A stretch of 64,000 bases of DNA. Source: Bacillota bacterium. GTDB taxonomy: Bacteria > Bacillota > Clostridia > Christensenellales > Aristaeellaceae. Of this stretch, positions 42,097-50,165 are shown in pieces. Position 1 is the first letter of the stretch, and the number at the start of each line of letters is the position of its first letter. Both the position numbers and the translations under genes were made by a program. A model generated the notes under the pieces. That model was not told the origin of the DNA. It ran no database searches and saw only the letters and a list, made by a program, of their open reading frames with translations. The DNA lies in the NCBI GenBank assembly GCA_023404345.1, contig JAEYCB010000036.1, forward strand, positions 33,486 to 97,485, read 5' to 3'.

Positions 42097-42890
42097 AGGG
42101 ACTCACCGTCGCCTACGAGAGCGGCGACGCCGTGCGGGACGTATCTTTTACGGCGGATCAGGGTGAGTGGATCATGCTGATCGGGCCCAACGGCGCAGGG
42201 AAATCCACTTTGCTGGCGGCCGTGGCCCAGTGTGCGGCCTATCGGGGCAGCGTGCTGCTGGAGGGCTGCGACGCCCGCAGATGGAAACCCAGGGCCTTTG
42301 CACAGGCAGTGGGCGTGCTGGCGCAGACACACGCAGCAGGCTATGCCTTCACTGTTGAGGAATTGGTGACCATGGGCCGCTACGCGCACACGCGCGGCTT
42401 TTTCCGCTCGCAGGACCCGGACGGTCAGGAGGCGGTGCGCCGCGCCCTGGACATGACCGGTCTGTGGAACCTGCGCGGGCGCAATGTGCAAACGCTGTCC
42501 GGGGGTGAGCTTCAGCGCGCCTTTCTGGCGCAGGCCATGGCCCAGGAGCCGCGTGTGCTCCTGCTGGATGAACCGGCCAATCATCTGGATCTGGTGTACC
42601 AAAAGCAGCTGTTTGAGTTGATCGGACGGTGGATGGCCGAAGGGGGCCGCTGCGTGATTTCCGTGGTGCACGATCTGAGCCTGGCCCTTCGCTACGGCAC
42701 GCGCGCCCTGCTGCTGGACCGCGGATGCGTAACGGCGGATGGACCGGCTGCGGCCGTGCTTGCCTCAGATGCTCTCAGGCGCGCCTACGGCATGGACGTG
42801 GCAGCATGGATGGCGGATATGGCGGGGCGATGGCGGGCGGTTGCCGCCGCCGGATTACAAAAAGGCTCGCAAGATACCAAAGCAGGATGA
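42084..42890 (+). CDS. btuD: Corrinoid ABC transporter ATP-binding protein (BtuD-like)
   Basis: 268 residues from GTG 42084, with GGAGG eight bases upstream. Walker A GPNGAGKSTLLAAV, signature LSGGELQRAFLAQAMAQ, Walker B VLLLDEPANHLDLVY and an H-loop VVHDLSLALR. It powers import through the BtuC-like permease. Last gene of the operon; a degraded terminator hairpin follows at about 42966-42987. Confidence 0.92.
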   Translation: MLEVKGLTVAYESGDAVRDVSFTADQGEWIMLIGPNGAGKSTLLAAVAQCAAYRGSVLLEGCDARRWKPRAFAQAVGVLAQTHAAGYAFTVEELVTMGRYAHTRGFFRSQDPDGQEAVRRALDMTGLWNLRGRNVQTLSGGELQRAFLAQAMAQEPRVLLLDEPANHLDLVYQKQLFELIGRWMAEGGRCVISVVHDLSLALRYGTRALLLDRGCVTADGPAAAVLASDALRRAYGMDVAAWMADMAGRWRAVAAAGLQKGSQDTKAG

Positions 42891-42965
42891 GCGGAACCCT
42901 TCGCTTCAAACGTGCGCATGTTCTGACAGGGTGAAGGCGATGTTCCCATCCGTTCCTGCCGGAAG

Positions 42966-42981
42966 CCGTCTCTGTTTTCAG
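42966..42981. repeat. Left 16-bp direct repeat flanking element 2
   Basis: Identical to 43200-43215 over 16 bases (CCGTCTCTGTTTTCAG). This copy continues as GGGGCGG and still folds as an imperfect hairpin, but has lost the T-run. Confidence 0.85.
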
Positions 42982-42988
42982 GGGGCGG

Positions 42989-43199
42989 TCAGGCTGTCAA
43001 AAAAGCTTTGGGGAAGGTTGGGGAGCCGAAACCTTGCAACCTCAATCGACACGGAGGGGCTGTCCATGCCCTCCGCTCATTTCGGTTGACTCCTTCGGGG
43101 CGCGCGCTTGACGGCGTCCCATCCAAATGAAATCCGAATCCGGCAGCATGCGCGGTAGATTTCGGAAGCCTTGTGCGGCGGCCTTTTTCGACACGCTGA
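42989..43199. mobile_element. MITE-like element 2 with terminal inverted repeats
   Basis: About 211 bp. The left end tcaggctgtcaaaaaagc matches the inverted right end (tcagcgtgtcgaaaaaggc) with three mismatches in the first 17 bases. Internal parts (43005-43030 and 43134-43173) are related to element 1. No coding capacity. It sits between two copies of the same terminator hairpin, as if inserted into it with duplication of the target. Confidence 0.72.
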
Positions 43200-43227
43200 C
43201 CGTCTCTGTTTTCAGAGGCGTTTTTTT
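43200..43227 (+). terminator. Intrinsic terminator (right copy of the duplicated hairpin)
   Basis: CGTCTCTG-TTTT-CAGAGGCG (43201-43220) forms an 8-bp stem with one mismatch, followed by TTTTTTT. It was probably the original terminator of the btuFCD operon, now displaced by 234 bases. Confidence 0.8.
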
Positions 43228-43406
43228 CGTTATTTTACACCTGTAACCAATGTTTGATTTTGGAACAAACTGGATCAATAAAAATTTATCAATTTTCAAA
43301 AAAACGTGGTGCAATTCGGTTTGTGATATGGTAAACTATATTCGTTGCGTATCTGGCGGGCATCGTCTTTTGCCCGCAATCAAAATGGAGGAGGTCTTAG
43401 GCTGCC

Positions 43407-43880
43407 ATGTCCAATCATAACGAAAAATATGAAAAGCTGGCGCAGGTAATCCGGGAGCACCGGGAACAAAAGGGTGCGCTGATGCCTGTGCTGCAGGCTG
43501 CGCAGAGCATCTTTGGCTGCGTCCCGCTCGATGTGCAGGAGATCATCGCGGATGGTCTGGGCGTTACGCTCAGCGAGGTTTACGGCGTGGCTACGTTCTA
43601 TTCGCAGTTTTCGCTGCAGCCCAAGGGCGAGTACGTGTGCGGCGTATGCCTGGGCACCGCCTGCTACGTGAAAGGCTCGCAGAAAGTGCTGGACAAGCTG
43701 TGCAGCGAGCTGGGCGTAGAGGTTGGACAGACCACCAAGGACGGCCGCTTTACCGTGCAGGCTACCCGTTGCCTGGGTGCGTGCGGACTGGCGCCTGTTA
43801 TGATGATCAACGACGAGGTATACGGCCGCCTGACCCCGGAGGACATCCCCGATATTCTGGCCAAGTACCGCGCCTCTTAA
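43407..43880 (+). CDS. hydC: NAD-linked [FeFe]-hydrogenase subunit HydC (NuoE-like)
   Basis: 157 residues. An N-terminal helical part is followed by a thioredoxin-like 2Fe-2S domain with CLGTACYVKG and RCLGACGLAPVM, which supply the four cysteine ligands. It is the NuoE/HndA-like small subunit of the trimeric electron-bifurcating hydrogenase (HydABC). It is the first gene of a five-gene operon that ends with HydA. GGAGGAGG is 12 bases before the ATG. Confidence 0.93.
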   Translation: MSNHNEKYEKLAQVIREHREQKGALMPVLQAAQSIFGCVPLDVQEIIADGLGVTLSEVYGVATFYSQFSLQPKGEYVCGVCLGTACYVKGSQKVLDKLCSELGVEVGQTTKDGRFTVQATRCLGACGLAPVMMINDEVYGRLTPEDIPDILAKYRAS

Positions 43881-43887
43881 ACCGGCC

Positions 43888-44436
43888 ATGCGCGATTTGA
43901 GCATGCATGTTCTGGATATCGCCCAGAACAGTATCAAGGCGGGCGCGACGCTGGTAACGGTTGTTTTTACAGTGGATGAAAACCGGATGCTGACTTTCTC
44001 CGTCCGCGATGATGGGTGCGGCATGGCGCCGGATTTTTTGGCCCGGGTGACCGACCCCTTTACCACCACGCGCACCACGCGCAAGGTGGGGCTGGGTATT
44101 CCCATGCTCAAGCAGAGCGCGGAGATGGCAGGCGGGACTTTTGGCATCGAAAGCGAGATTGGAAAAGGTACCTTTATTCATGCATCCTTTGATCTTTCCA
44201 ATATCGACTGCATCCCCATGGGGGATATCTGCGATTCGCTGATCACGCTGATTGTGCTCAATCCTCAAACCCCCGATTTTGTGTTCCAGGCATCGGCGCC
44301 CGGCAAAGAGGCCCTTTTCGATACGAGGCTGGTACGGGAGGCGCTGGGCGGCGTCGGCCTTGGCGAGCCGGATGTGGCCGCCTGGATCAAGGAAAGCATC
44401 GACGAAGAATTCAAACCGATTTTGGAGGTGTCCTGA
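43888..44436 (+). CDS. Histidine-kinase-like ATPase in the hydrogenase operon
   Basis: 182 residues. GHKL ATPase motifs: LSMHVLDIAQNSIKAGAT (N-box), VRDDGCGMAPDF (G1), and VGLGIPMLKQSAEMAGG with IGKGTFIHASF (G2). There is no sensor or dimerisation/His-phosphotransfer domain, so it is not a complete histidine kinase. A protein of this type between hydC and hydB is a common feature of clostridial bifurcating hydrogenase operons. Function unknown; regulation or assembly is inferred. Confidence 0.85.
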   Translation: MRDLSMHVLDIAQNSIKAGATLVTVVFTVDENRMLTFSVRDDGCGMAPDFLARVTDPFTTTRTTRKVGLGIPMLKQSAEMAGGTFGIESEIGKGTFIHASFDLSNIDCIPMGDICDSLITLIVLNPQTPDFVFQASAPGKEALFDTRLVREALGGVGLGEPDVAAWIKESIDEEFKPILEVS

Positions 44437-44439
44437 TTT

Positions 44440-44814
44440 ATGAAATCCCTGGCTGAACTTGAGGCGATCCGCCAAAGGACCCTGGAAAAAGTGGCTATGC
44501 GCAAAGAGGGCGAGGACGCCGTGCGCGTGGTGGTGGGTATGGCCACCTGCGGCATTGCAGCGGGCGCGCGTCCTGTGATGCTCAAATTCCTGGAAGAAAT
44601 CCAAAAGCGCAACCTGCAAAACGTAACCGTGTCCCAGACCGGCTGCATCGGCATGTGCCGCCTGGAGCCCATGCTGGACGTGATCATGCCCGGCAAGGAA
44701 AAGGTCACCTACGTGCGGGTCAATCCCGATATGGTGCCGCGCATCGTGGCGGAGCATATTGTCAACGGCCGTCCTGTGCAGGAATATACCATCGGCGCCG
44801 CGGAAGGCAAATGA
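44440..44814 (+). CDS. Thioredoxin-like 2Fe-2S ferredoxin protein
   Basis: 124 residues. The sequence MATCGIAAGARPVM and SQTGCIGMCRLEPMLDVIMP gives a thioredoxin-like fold with a cysteine set resembling the NuoE/HydB N-terminal 2Fe-2S domain. Only three cysteines (C in ATCG, C in GCIG, C in MCRL) are evident in the usual places; the usual first CxxxxxC pair is CGIAAGA, where the second cysteine is alanine. The cluster may therefore be incomplete or ligated differently. It lies between the ATPase and hydB, as the 'HydD'-type protein in other operons. Confidence 0.82.
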   Translation: MKSLAELEAIRQRTLEKVAMRKEGEDAVRVVVGMATCGIAAGARPVMLKFLEEIQKRNLQNVTVSQTGCIGMCRLEPMLDVIMPGKEKVTYVRVNPDMVPRIVAEHIVNGRPVQEYTIGAAEGK

Positions 44815-44835
44815 GAACGCTAAGGAGGAACGAAC

Positions 44836-46626
44836 ATGGATCTTTTTCGCGCACATGTGCTTGTCTGCGGCGGTACGGGCTGTTCTTCGAGCGGTTCTGC
44901 CGAGCTGATTGAGCGTTTTGAAGAGCAGATCGCCAAAAACGGTCTGGACAGGGAAGTAAAGGTTGTCCGCACGGGCTGCTTCGGCCTGTGTGAGGCGGGC
45001 CCCGTGGTCATCGTATACCCGGAGGGCACCTTCTACAGCCGCATCCGTCCCGATGATGTAGATGAGATCGTTTCCGAGCACCTGCTCAAGGGCCGCGTGG
45101 TGCAGCACCTGGTCTACAAGGAAAAGGCCGATGACGAGCAGCACGTCACCCTGGACAATATCGACTTCTACCGTCCCCAGATGCGCCTTGCCCTGCGCAA
45201 CTGCGGCGTGATCGACCCGGAGAACATCGACGAGTATATCGCCTTCGACGGCTATAAGGCACTGGCCAAGGTGCTCACCGAGATGACCCCTGAACAGGTC
45301 ATTAGCGAGGTGCTCAAGTCCGGCCTGCGCGGCCGCGGCGGCGCGGGCTTCCCCACGGGCAAGAAGTGGCAGTTTGCCGCCGCTTCCAAGGCTGACCAGA
45401 AGTACATGGTCTGCAACGCCGACGAGGGCGACCCCGGCGCCTTCATGGACCGTTCCGTGCTGGAGGGCGACCCCCACTCCGTGCTTGAGGCCATGGCTAT
45501 CGGCGGCTATGCCATCGGCGCCAGCGAGGGCTATATCTATGTGCGCGCCGAGTATCCCATCGCCGTCAAGCGCCTGGAAATCGCCATCAATCAGGCCCGC
45601 GAATACGGTCTGCTTGGCAAGAACATTTTCGGCTCCGGCTTTGATTTTGATATCTTCATCCGCCTTGGCGCAGGCGCGTTTGTCTGCGGCGAGGAAACCG
45701 CGCTGATGCACTCCATCGAGGGCGGCCGCGGCGAACCCAAGCCCAAGCCCCCGTTCCCGGCGGTGCGCGGCCTGTTTGACAAGCCCACCAACATCAACAA
45801 CGTTGAAACCCTTGCCAACATTCCCCAGATCATTTTGAAGGGCGCTGACTGGTTCTCCTCCATCGGCACGGAGAACAGCAAGGGCACCAAGGTCTTTGCT
45901 CTGGGCGGCAAGATCAACAATACCGGCCTGGTCGAAGTGCCCATGGGCACGCCGCTTCGCGACATCATCTACAAAATCGGCGGCGGCATTCCGGGCGGCA
46001 AGAAGTTCAAGGCCGTGCAGACCGGCGGTCCCTCCGGCGGCTGCATCCCGGCCGATTACCTCGATATCGCCATCGACTATGACTCCCTTACCGCTATCGG
46101 CTCCATGATGGGTTCCGGCGGCATGATCGTCATGGACGAGGACAACTGCATGGTGGATATCGCCCGCTTCTTCCTGGACTTCACCGTGGATGAAAGCTGC
46201 GGCAAGTGCACTCCCTGCCGCATCGGCACCCGCCGCATGCTGGAAATTCTGGAGCGCATCGTGGAAGGCAAGGGCGAGGAAGGCGACATTGAAAAGCTGG
46301 AAGCCCTGGCGGAAAATATCAAGGCCACCGCGCTGTGCGGCCTGGGCCAGACGGCGCCCAACCCCGTCCTGTCCACCCTCAAGTATTTCCGTGACGAGTA
46401 CGAGGCGCATATCAAGGAAAAGCGCTGCCCCGCCCATCACTGCCAGAAGCTGCTCAATTACGAAATCACCGACAAGTGCCGCGGCTGTACCGCATGCGCG
46501 CGCGTCTGCCCGGTCAATGCCATTACCGGCAGCGTCAAGGAGATGCATCACATCGACCGGCTCAAGTGCATCAAGTGCGGCTCCTGCATGGAGAAGTGCC
46601 GTTTCGGTGCCATCGTCAAGAACTAA
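44836..46626 (+). CDS. hydB: NAD-linked [FeFe]-hydrogenase subunit HydB (NuoF-like flavoprotein)
   Basis: 596 residues. An N-terminal 2Fe-2S thioredoxin-like domain (VCGGTGCSSSGS, RTGCFGLCEAGP) is followed by the NuoF core with the NAD(H)- and FMN-binding motifs LRGRGGAGFPTGKKW, CNADEGDPGAFMDRSVLEGD and GAFVCGEETALMHSIEG. The 4Fe-4S site is SCGKCTPCRIGTRR with CGLGQTAPNP. A C-terminal 2x4Fe-4S ferredoxin domain is CRGCTACARVCP with CIKCGSCMEKC. It passes electrons between NADH, ferredoxin and HydA, in the cytoplasm. AAGGAGG precedes the ATG. Confidence 0.95.
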   Translation: MDLFRAHVLVCGGTGCSSSGSAELIERFEEQIAKNGLDREVKVVRTGCFGLCEAGPVVIVYPEGTFYSRIRPDDVDEIVSEHLLKGRVVQHLVYKEKADDEQHVTLDNIDFYRPQMRLALRNCGVIDPENIDEYIAFDGYKALAKVLTEMTPEQVISEVLKSGLRGRGGAGFPTGKKWQFAAASKADQKYMVCNADEGDPGAFMDRSVLEGDPHSVLEAMAIGGYAIGASEGYIYVRAEYPIAVKRLEIAINQAREYGLLGKNIFGSGFDFDIFIRLGAGAFVCGEETALMHSIEGGRGEPKPKPPFPAVRGLFDKPTNINNVETLANIPQIILKGADWFSSIGTENSKGTKVFALGGKINNTGLVEVPMGTPLRDIIYKIGGGIPGGKKFKAVQTGGPSGGCIPADYLDIAIDYDSLTAIGSMMGSGGMIVMDEDNCMVDIARFFLDFTVDESCGKCTPCRIGTRRMLEILERIVEGKGEEGDIEKLEALAENIKATALCGLGQTAPNPVLSTLKYFRDEYEAHIKEKRCPAHHCQKLLNYEITDKCRGCTACARVCPVNAITGSVKEMHHIDRLKCIKCGSCMEKCRFGAIVKN

Positions 46627-46649
46627 TGTCCGCATGAGGAGGAACAGAC

Positions 46650-48395
46650 ATGGAACAGATGATTCCGCTTACCATCGACGGCGTGCATGTGGAGGTTCCC
46701 GCGGGTACGACGGTGCTTGAGGCGGCGCATATCGCCAACGTGAATATCCCCACGCTTTGCTACTTAAAGGATATCAACGAAACCGCCAACTGCCGCCTGT
46801 GCGTGGTGGATTGCGGCGGCCGTGCCCTGCAGGCTGCCTGCGTGCTGCCGGTTACGCCAAATATGGTGGTCAAAACCAATACGCCCGCCGTGCGCCAGGC
46901 CCGCCGCATCAACCTGGAGCTGATTTTGAGCAACCACGAAAAGAAGTGCCTCAGCTGCGTGCGCAGCCAGAACTGCGAGCTGCAAAAGCTGTGCCTGGAT
47001 CTGGGCGTGGATAGCGGCGAGCGCTTTGCTGGTGCGCAGAACGAATATGAGCCGGATATGACCTCCGCCTCCATCGTGCGCAACAACAACAAGTGCATCC
47101 TGTGCCGCCGCTGCGTTGGCGCATGCGCCAATGTGCAGAAGGTGGGCGTAATCGGTCCGGTGCGCCGCGGCTTCAAAACCGCCATCGAAAGCCCCTGGGA
47201 GATGAAGCTGGCGGAAATGGCCTGCATCAACTGCGGCCAGTGCATCACCGCCTGCCCCGTGGGCGCACTGACCGAAGCTGACGGCACCAAGGACGTGTGG
47301 AAGGCCCTGGCCGATCCCACCAAGCATGTGGTGGTGCAGCCTGCGCCCGCCGTGCGCGCGGCTCTGGGTGAGGAATTCGGCATGCCCATGGGCACCAGCG
47401 TGACCAGCAAAATGGCCGCCGCGCTTCGCCGCCTCGGCTTTGACAAGGTGTTCGATACCGACTTCGGCGCAGATCTGACCATCATGGAGGAAGGCACCGA
47501 GCTCATCGACCGCCTCAACAACGGCGGCGTGCTGCCCATGATCACCAGCTGCTCGCCGGGCTGGATCAAGTATTGCGAGCACTACTACCCCGAATTCATC
47601 CCCAACCTTAGCTCCTGCAAATCGCCTCATGAGATGACCGGCGCGATGGTCAAGGCCTACTATGCCGACAAGGCCGGCATCGATCCGCAGAATATTGTGG
47701 TCGTGTCCGTGATGCCCTGCACGGCCAAGAAGTTTGAGGCACGCCGCCCCGAGCTTGGCCGCAATGGCATGGCCGACGTGGACGCGGTCATCACCACGCG
47801 CGAGCTGGCCCGCATGATCAAGGAAGCCGGCATCGACTTTGTCAACCTGCCGGATGAGGACTTTGACAGCCTGATGGGCGAAAGCACCGGCGCCAGCGTC
47901 ATCTTCGGCGCTACCGGCGGCGTGATGGAGGCTGCACTGCGCACCGCTTACGAGCTTATCACCGGCAAGACGCTGGAGGATGTCAACTTCACCGCTGTGC
48001 GCGGCATGGAGGGCATCAAGGAGGCCACCGTCAAGATCGGCGATCTGGACGTGAACGTGGCGGTGTGCTCCAGCACCGGCAAGGCCAGCGAGCTGCTGGA
48101 CGCCATCAAGCGCGGCGAAAAGCAGTATCACTTCATCGAGGTCATGGGTTGCCCCGGCGGTTGCGTTAATGGCGGCGGCCAGCCCATCGTGCCCGCCTCG
48201 GTGCGCAACTGGACCAACGTGCCCGCCATCCGCGCCAAGGCCCTCTATGGCGAGGACGAGGCCAAGACCCTGCGCAAGAGCCACGAGAACCCCGAAATCA
48301 AGCAGATTTACGAGGAGTTCCTCGGCAAGCCCAACAGCCACAAGGCGCACATGCTGCTGCATACCACCTACGAGCAGCGCGACATCTATCTTTGA
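46650..48395 (+). CDS. hydA: NAD-linked [FeFe]-hydrogenase catalytic subunit HydA
   Basis: 581 residues. Starting from the N-terminus it has a 2Fe-2S domain (CYLKDINETANCRLCVVDCG), a His-type 4Fe-4S motif (NHEKKCLSCVRSQNCELQ), two 4Fe-4S motifs (CILCRRCVGACANVQ, CINCGQCITACPVGA), and the H-cluster domain. Its signatures are L1 TSCSPGW, L2 MPCTAKKFEARRPE and L3 MGCPGGCVNGGGQP. A C-terminal small-subunit-like tail ends ALYGEDEAKTLRKSHEN. It catalyses H2 production or oxidation. L1 has Ser where classical enzymes have the second Cys of TSCCPGW. A 13-bp-stem hairpin follows the stop. Confidence 0.94.
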   Translation: MEQMIPLTIDGVHVEVPAGTTVLEAAHIANVNIPTLCYLKDINETANCRLCVVDCGGRALQAACVLPVTPNMVVKTNTPAVRQARRINLELILSNHEKKCLSCVRSQNCELQKLCLDLGVDSGERFAGAQNEYEPDMTSASIVRNNNKCILCRRCVGACANVQKVGVIGPVRRGFKTAIESPWEMKLAEMACINCGQCITACPVGALTEADGTKDVWKALADPTKHVVVQPAPAVRAALGEEFGMPMGTSVTSKMAAALRRLGFDKVFDTDFGADLTIMEEGTELIDRLNNGGVLPMITSCSPGWIKYCEHYYPEFIPNLSSCKSPHEMTGAMVKAYYADKAGIDPQNIVVVSVMPCTAKKFEARRPELGRNGMADVDAVITTRELARMIKEAGIDFVNLPDEDFDSLMGESTGASVIFGATGGVMEAALRTAYELITGKTLEDVNFTAVRGMEGIKEATVKIGDLDVNVAVCSSTGKASELLDAIKRGEKQYHFIEVMGCPGGCVNGGGQPIVPASVRNWTNVPAIRAKALYGEDEAKTLRKSHENPEIKQIYEEFLGKPNSHKAHMLLHTTYEQRDIYL

Positions 48396-48406
48396 TCAAT
48401 TTCCTT

Positions 48407-48437
48407 TCGCGGCGGCGGGTCCATCCCGCCGCCGCGA
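48407..48437 (+). terminator. Strong hairpin after hydA
   Basis: TCGCGGCGGCGGG (48407-48419) pairs perfectly with CCCGCCGCCGCGA (48425-48437). Only a weak T-rich tract (ttgcattgct) follows, so termination may be inefficient or the hairpin may protect the mRNA end. Confidence 0.7.
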
Positions 48438-48579
48438 TTGCATTGCTGCAAAGATAAATGCGTCAAAGAAAAATCCTTAAAGAAAACACGTTTCGCTCAT
48501 TCGTTCATAAAAGCTTTACAATCCGCCGCCAACCCTTGTAAAATCACGGTTTTTTCCGGTGGGGCCGGCGGATTTCCCC

Positions 48580-48608
48580 TTGCGCTTTTTTGGAAAGAAT
48601 GCTTTAAT
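48580..48608 (+). promoter_or_regulatory. Candidate promoter for rbgA
   Basis: TTGCGC (48580-48585), a 17-base spacer, then TTTAAT (48603-48608). The rbgA start is at 48665. Confidence 0.5.
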
Positions 48609-48664
48609 AGGTTGAGCGTTTTTGCCGATGCACTTATGCAGGCGGGACGGAAGGAGTTTTGTGT

Positions 48665-49540
48665 TTGGATATTCAATGGTATCCGGGACATATGGCCAAG
48701 GCCAAGCGGCTGCTCAGCGCGCAGCTGAGCAAGGTGGATCTTGTGGTGGAGCTGTGCGACGCGCGGCTTCCGCTGTCCAGCCGCAACCCTGCTCTGGACG
48801 AGCTGATTCGCCACAAGCGGCGCGTGCTGCTTTTGTGCAAGGCCGATCTGGCCGAACCCGCCAAAACCCAGCGCTGGCTGGCCTATTTCCGCAGCCGGGG
48901 CCTGGAGTGCATGGCCTATGACAAAAGCCCGCAAAAAACCAAACAGGCACGCGGACTCATTGAGCTGGCGGCCAGGGATGTGCTTGAGCGCAACGAGCGC
49001 CGCGGCATTCAAAAGACGCTGCGCGCCATGGTGGTGGGCGTGCCTAACGTGGGCAAAAGCACTTTTATCAACCGCCTCTATGGCGGGAGCATCGCCAAAA
49101 CGGGCGACCGCCCCGGTGTGACCAAGAGCAACCAGTGGGTCAAGGTGTCGCCCTATCTGGAAGTGCTGGATACGCCCGGCATGCTCTGGCCCAAGCTGAA
49201 TGACCAGCGCGCGGCTACGCGCCTGGCCTATATCGGCACCATCAAGGACGCTGTATATGATCAGTACGAGCTTTGCGCCTGCCTGCTGGCCGACCTGATG
49301 GCCGTTATGCCCCGGCAGACGGTGGAACGCTACAAGATCAAAGACCCTTCCGCCCAGGGCTACGCCCTGCTGGATGAGGTGTGCCGGGGCCGCGGGTTTC
49401 TCATGCGCGGCGGCGTGTGCGATCTGGACCGCGCATGCGCGGTGATTCTGGATGAATTTCGTGAGGGCAAGGTGGGGAAGCTCACCCTGGAAGATGCGCC
49501 CCAGACCGGGGAGGAGTCGCGCGATGGCGAAACCCTCTGA
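48665..49540 (+). CDS. rbgA: Ribosome biogenesis GTPase RbgA (YlqF)
   Basis: 291 residues from TTG 48665, chosen over an in-frame TTG at 48659 because GGAAGGAG then has an eight-base spacer. The protein begins (M)DIQWYPGHMAKAK like RbgA elsewhere. It is a circularly permuted GTPase: G4 LLCKADL, G1 GVPNVGKSTF, G3 DTPGMLWP. It promotes late assembly of the 50S subunit. Its 3' end overlaps rnhB by 17 bases; rbgA-rnhB is a common pair in Firmicutes. Confidence 0.93.
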   Translation: MDIQWYPGHMAKAKRLLSAQLSKVDLVVELCDARLPLSSRNPALDELIRHKRRVLLLCKADLAEPAKTQRWLAYFRSRGLECMAYDKSPQKTKQARGLIELAARDVLERNERRGIQKTLRAMVVGVPNVGKSTFINRLYGGSIAKTGDRPGVTKSNQWVKVSPYLEVLDTPGMLWPKLNDQRAATRLAYIGTIKDAVYDQYELCACLLADLMAVMPRQTVERYKIKDPSAQGYALLDEVCRGRGFLMRGGVCDLDRACAVILDEFREGKVGKLTLEDAPQTGEESRDGETL

Positions 49541-50165
49541 AAAGCGCCTGGCGCATTTTCGCGATCTTGTCGCCTATGACCGGGCGCTGCCGGGATTCGG
49601 CACGTCGCTGGCCGGCATGGACGAGGCCGGACGCGGCCCGCTGGTGGGCAATGTGGTGGCCGCCTGCGTCATCCTGCCCGCCCAGCCGCTGCATGAATGG
49701 ATTGATGATAGCAAGCGCCTCAGCCCCAAGCGCCGCGAGGAAATGTATGAACGCATCATGGAAACGGCGCTGTTTGTGGGCGTGGGGGAGGCCAGCCCGG
49801 AGGAAATTGACCGGTTGAACATCCTCAACGCTACGCGCCTGGCCATGCGCCGGGCGGCGGAGCATGCCCCGGCCACGCTGTGCGTGGTGGACGCAGTCAC
49901 GGAGCTGGATTTGCCCTTTCCCGTCCAGTCCGTCATCCGGGGCGATGCCAGCAGCTATCATGTGGCAGCGGCCAGCATCGTGGCCAAAGTGACGCGGGAC
50001 CGGCAGATGCGGGACTATGCCCTGCAATATCCTGAGTACGGGTTTGAGCGCAACATGGGCTACGGCACCGCAGAGCACATTGCGGCGCTGCGCGCCTATG
50101 GCCCCACTCCTGCGCACCGTCGTGCCTTTATACGCCATTTTGTTGGGGAGGAAACAGCCGAATGA
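49524..50165 (+). CDS. rnhB: Ribonuclease HII
   Basis: 213 residues from ATG 49524, with GGGGAGGAG seven bases upstream. The active-site motifs are LAGMDEAGRGPLVGN (the DE pair), VVDAVTELDLP and ASSYHVAAASIVAKVTRDR with a further aspartate. It removes ribonucleotides from DNA and resolves RNA-DNA hybrids. Coupled to rbgA and to the following glycosyltransferase (ATGA-type overlap at 50162). Confidence 0.94.
   Translation: MAKPSEKRLAHFRDLVAYDRALPGFGTSLAGMDEAGRGPLVGNVVAACVILPAQPLHEWIDDSKRLSPKRREEMYERIMETALFVGVGEASPEEIDRLNILNATRLAMRRAAEHAPATLCVVDAVTELDLPFPVQSVIRGDASSYHVAAASIVAKVTRDRQMRDYALQYPEYGFERNMGYGTAEHIAALRAYGPTPAHRRAFIRHFVGEETAE

Larger units (their letters stand above)
42891..43406. other. 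516-base intergenic region with a repeat element and AT-rich hydrogenase promoter region
   Basis: No gene is supported. It holds the element at 42989-43199 with 16-bp direct repeats on both sides. Then comes the intact terminator at 43201-43227, and after it an AT-rich stretch (43228-43345) with possible promoter parts for the hydrogenase operon (TATATT at 43337-43342 or TAAACT at 43332-43337, both with weak -35 boxes). The mRNA leader before 43407 contains GGAGGAGG at 43388-43395. Confidence 0.65.
48396..48664. other. Intergenic region between hydA and rbgA
   Basis: It contains the long-stem hairpin (48407-48437) and the promoter at 48580-48608. The AT-richer middle (48438-48579) shows nothing else recognisable. 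Confidence 0.6.

Noticed and set aside
43807..46635. A 942-codon antisense frame across the hydrogenase operon
   Set aside because: It covers four recognised plus-strand genes and their gaps, with the usual shadow composition.
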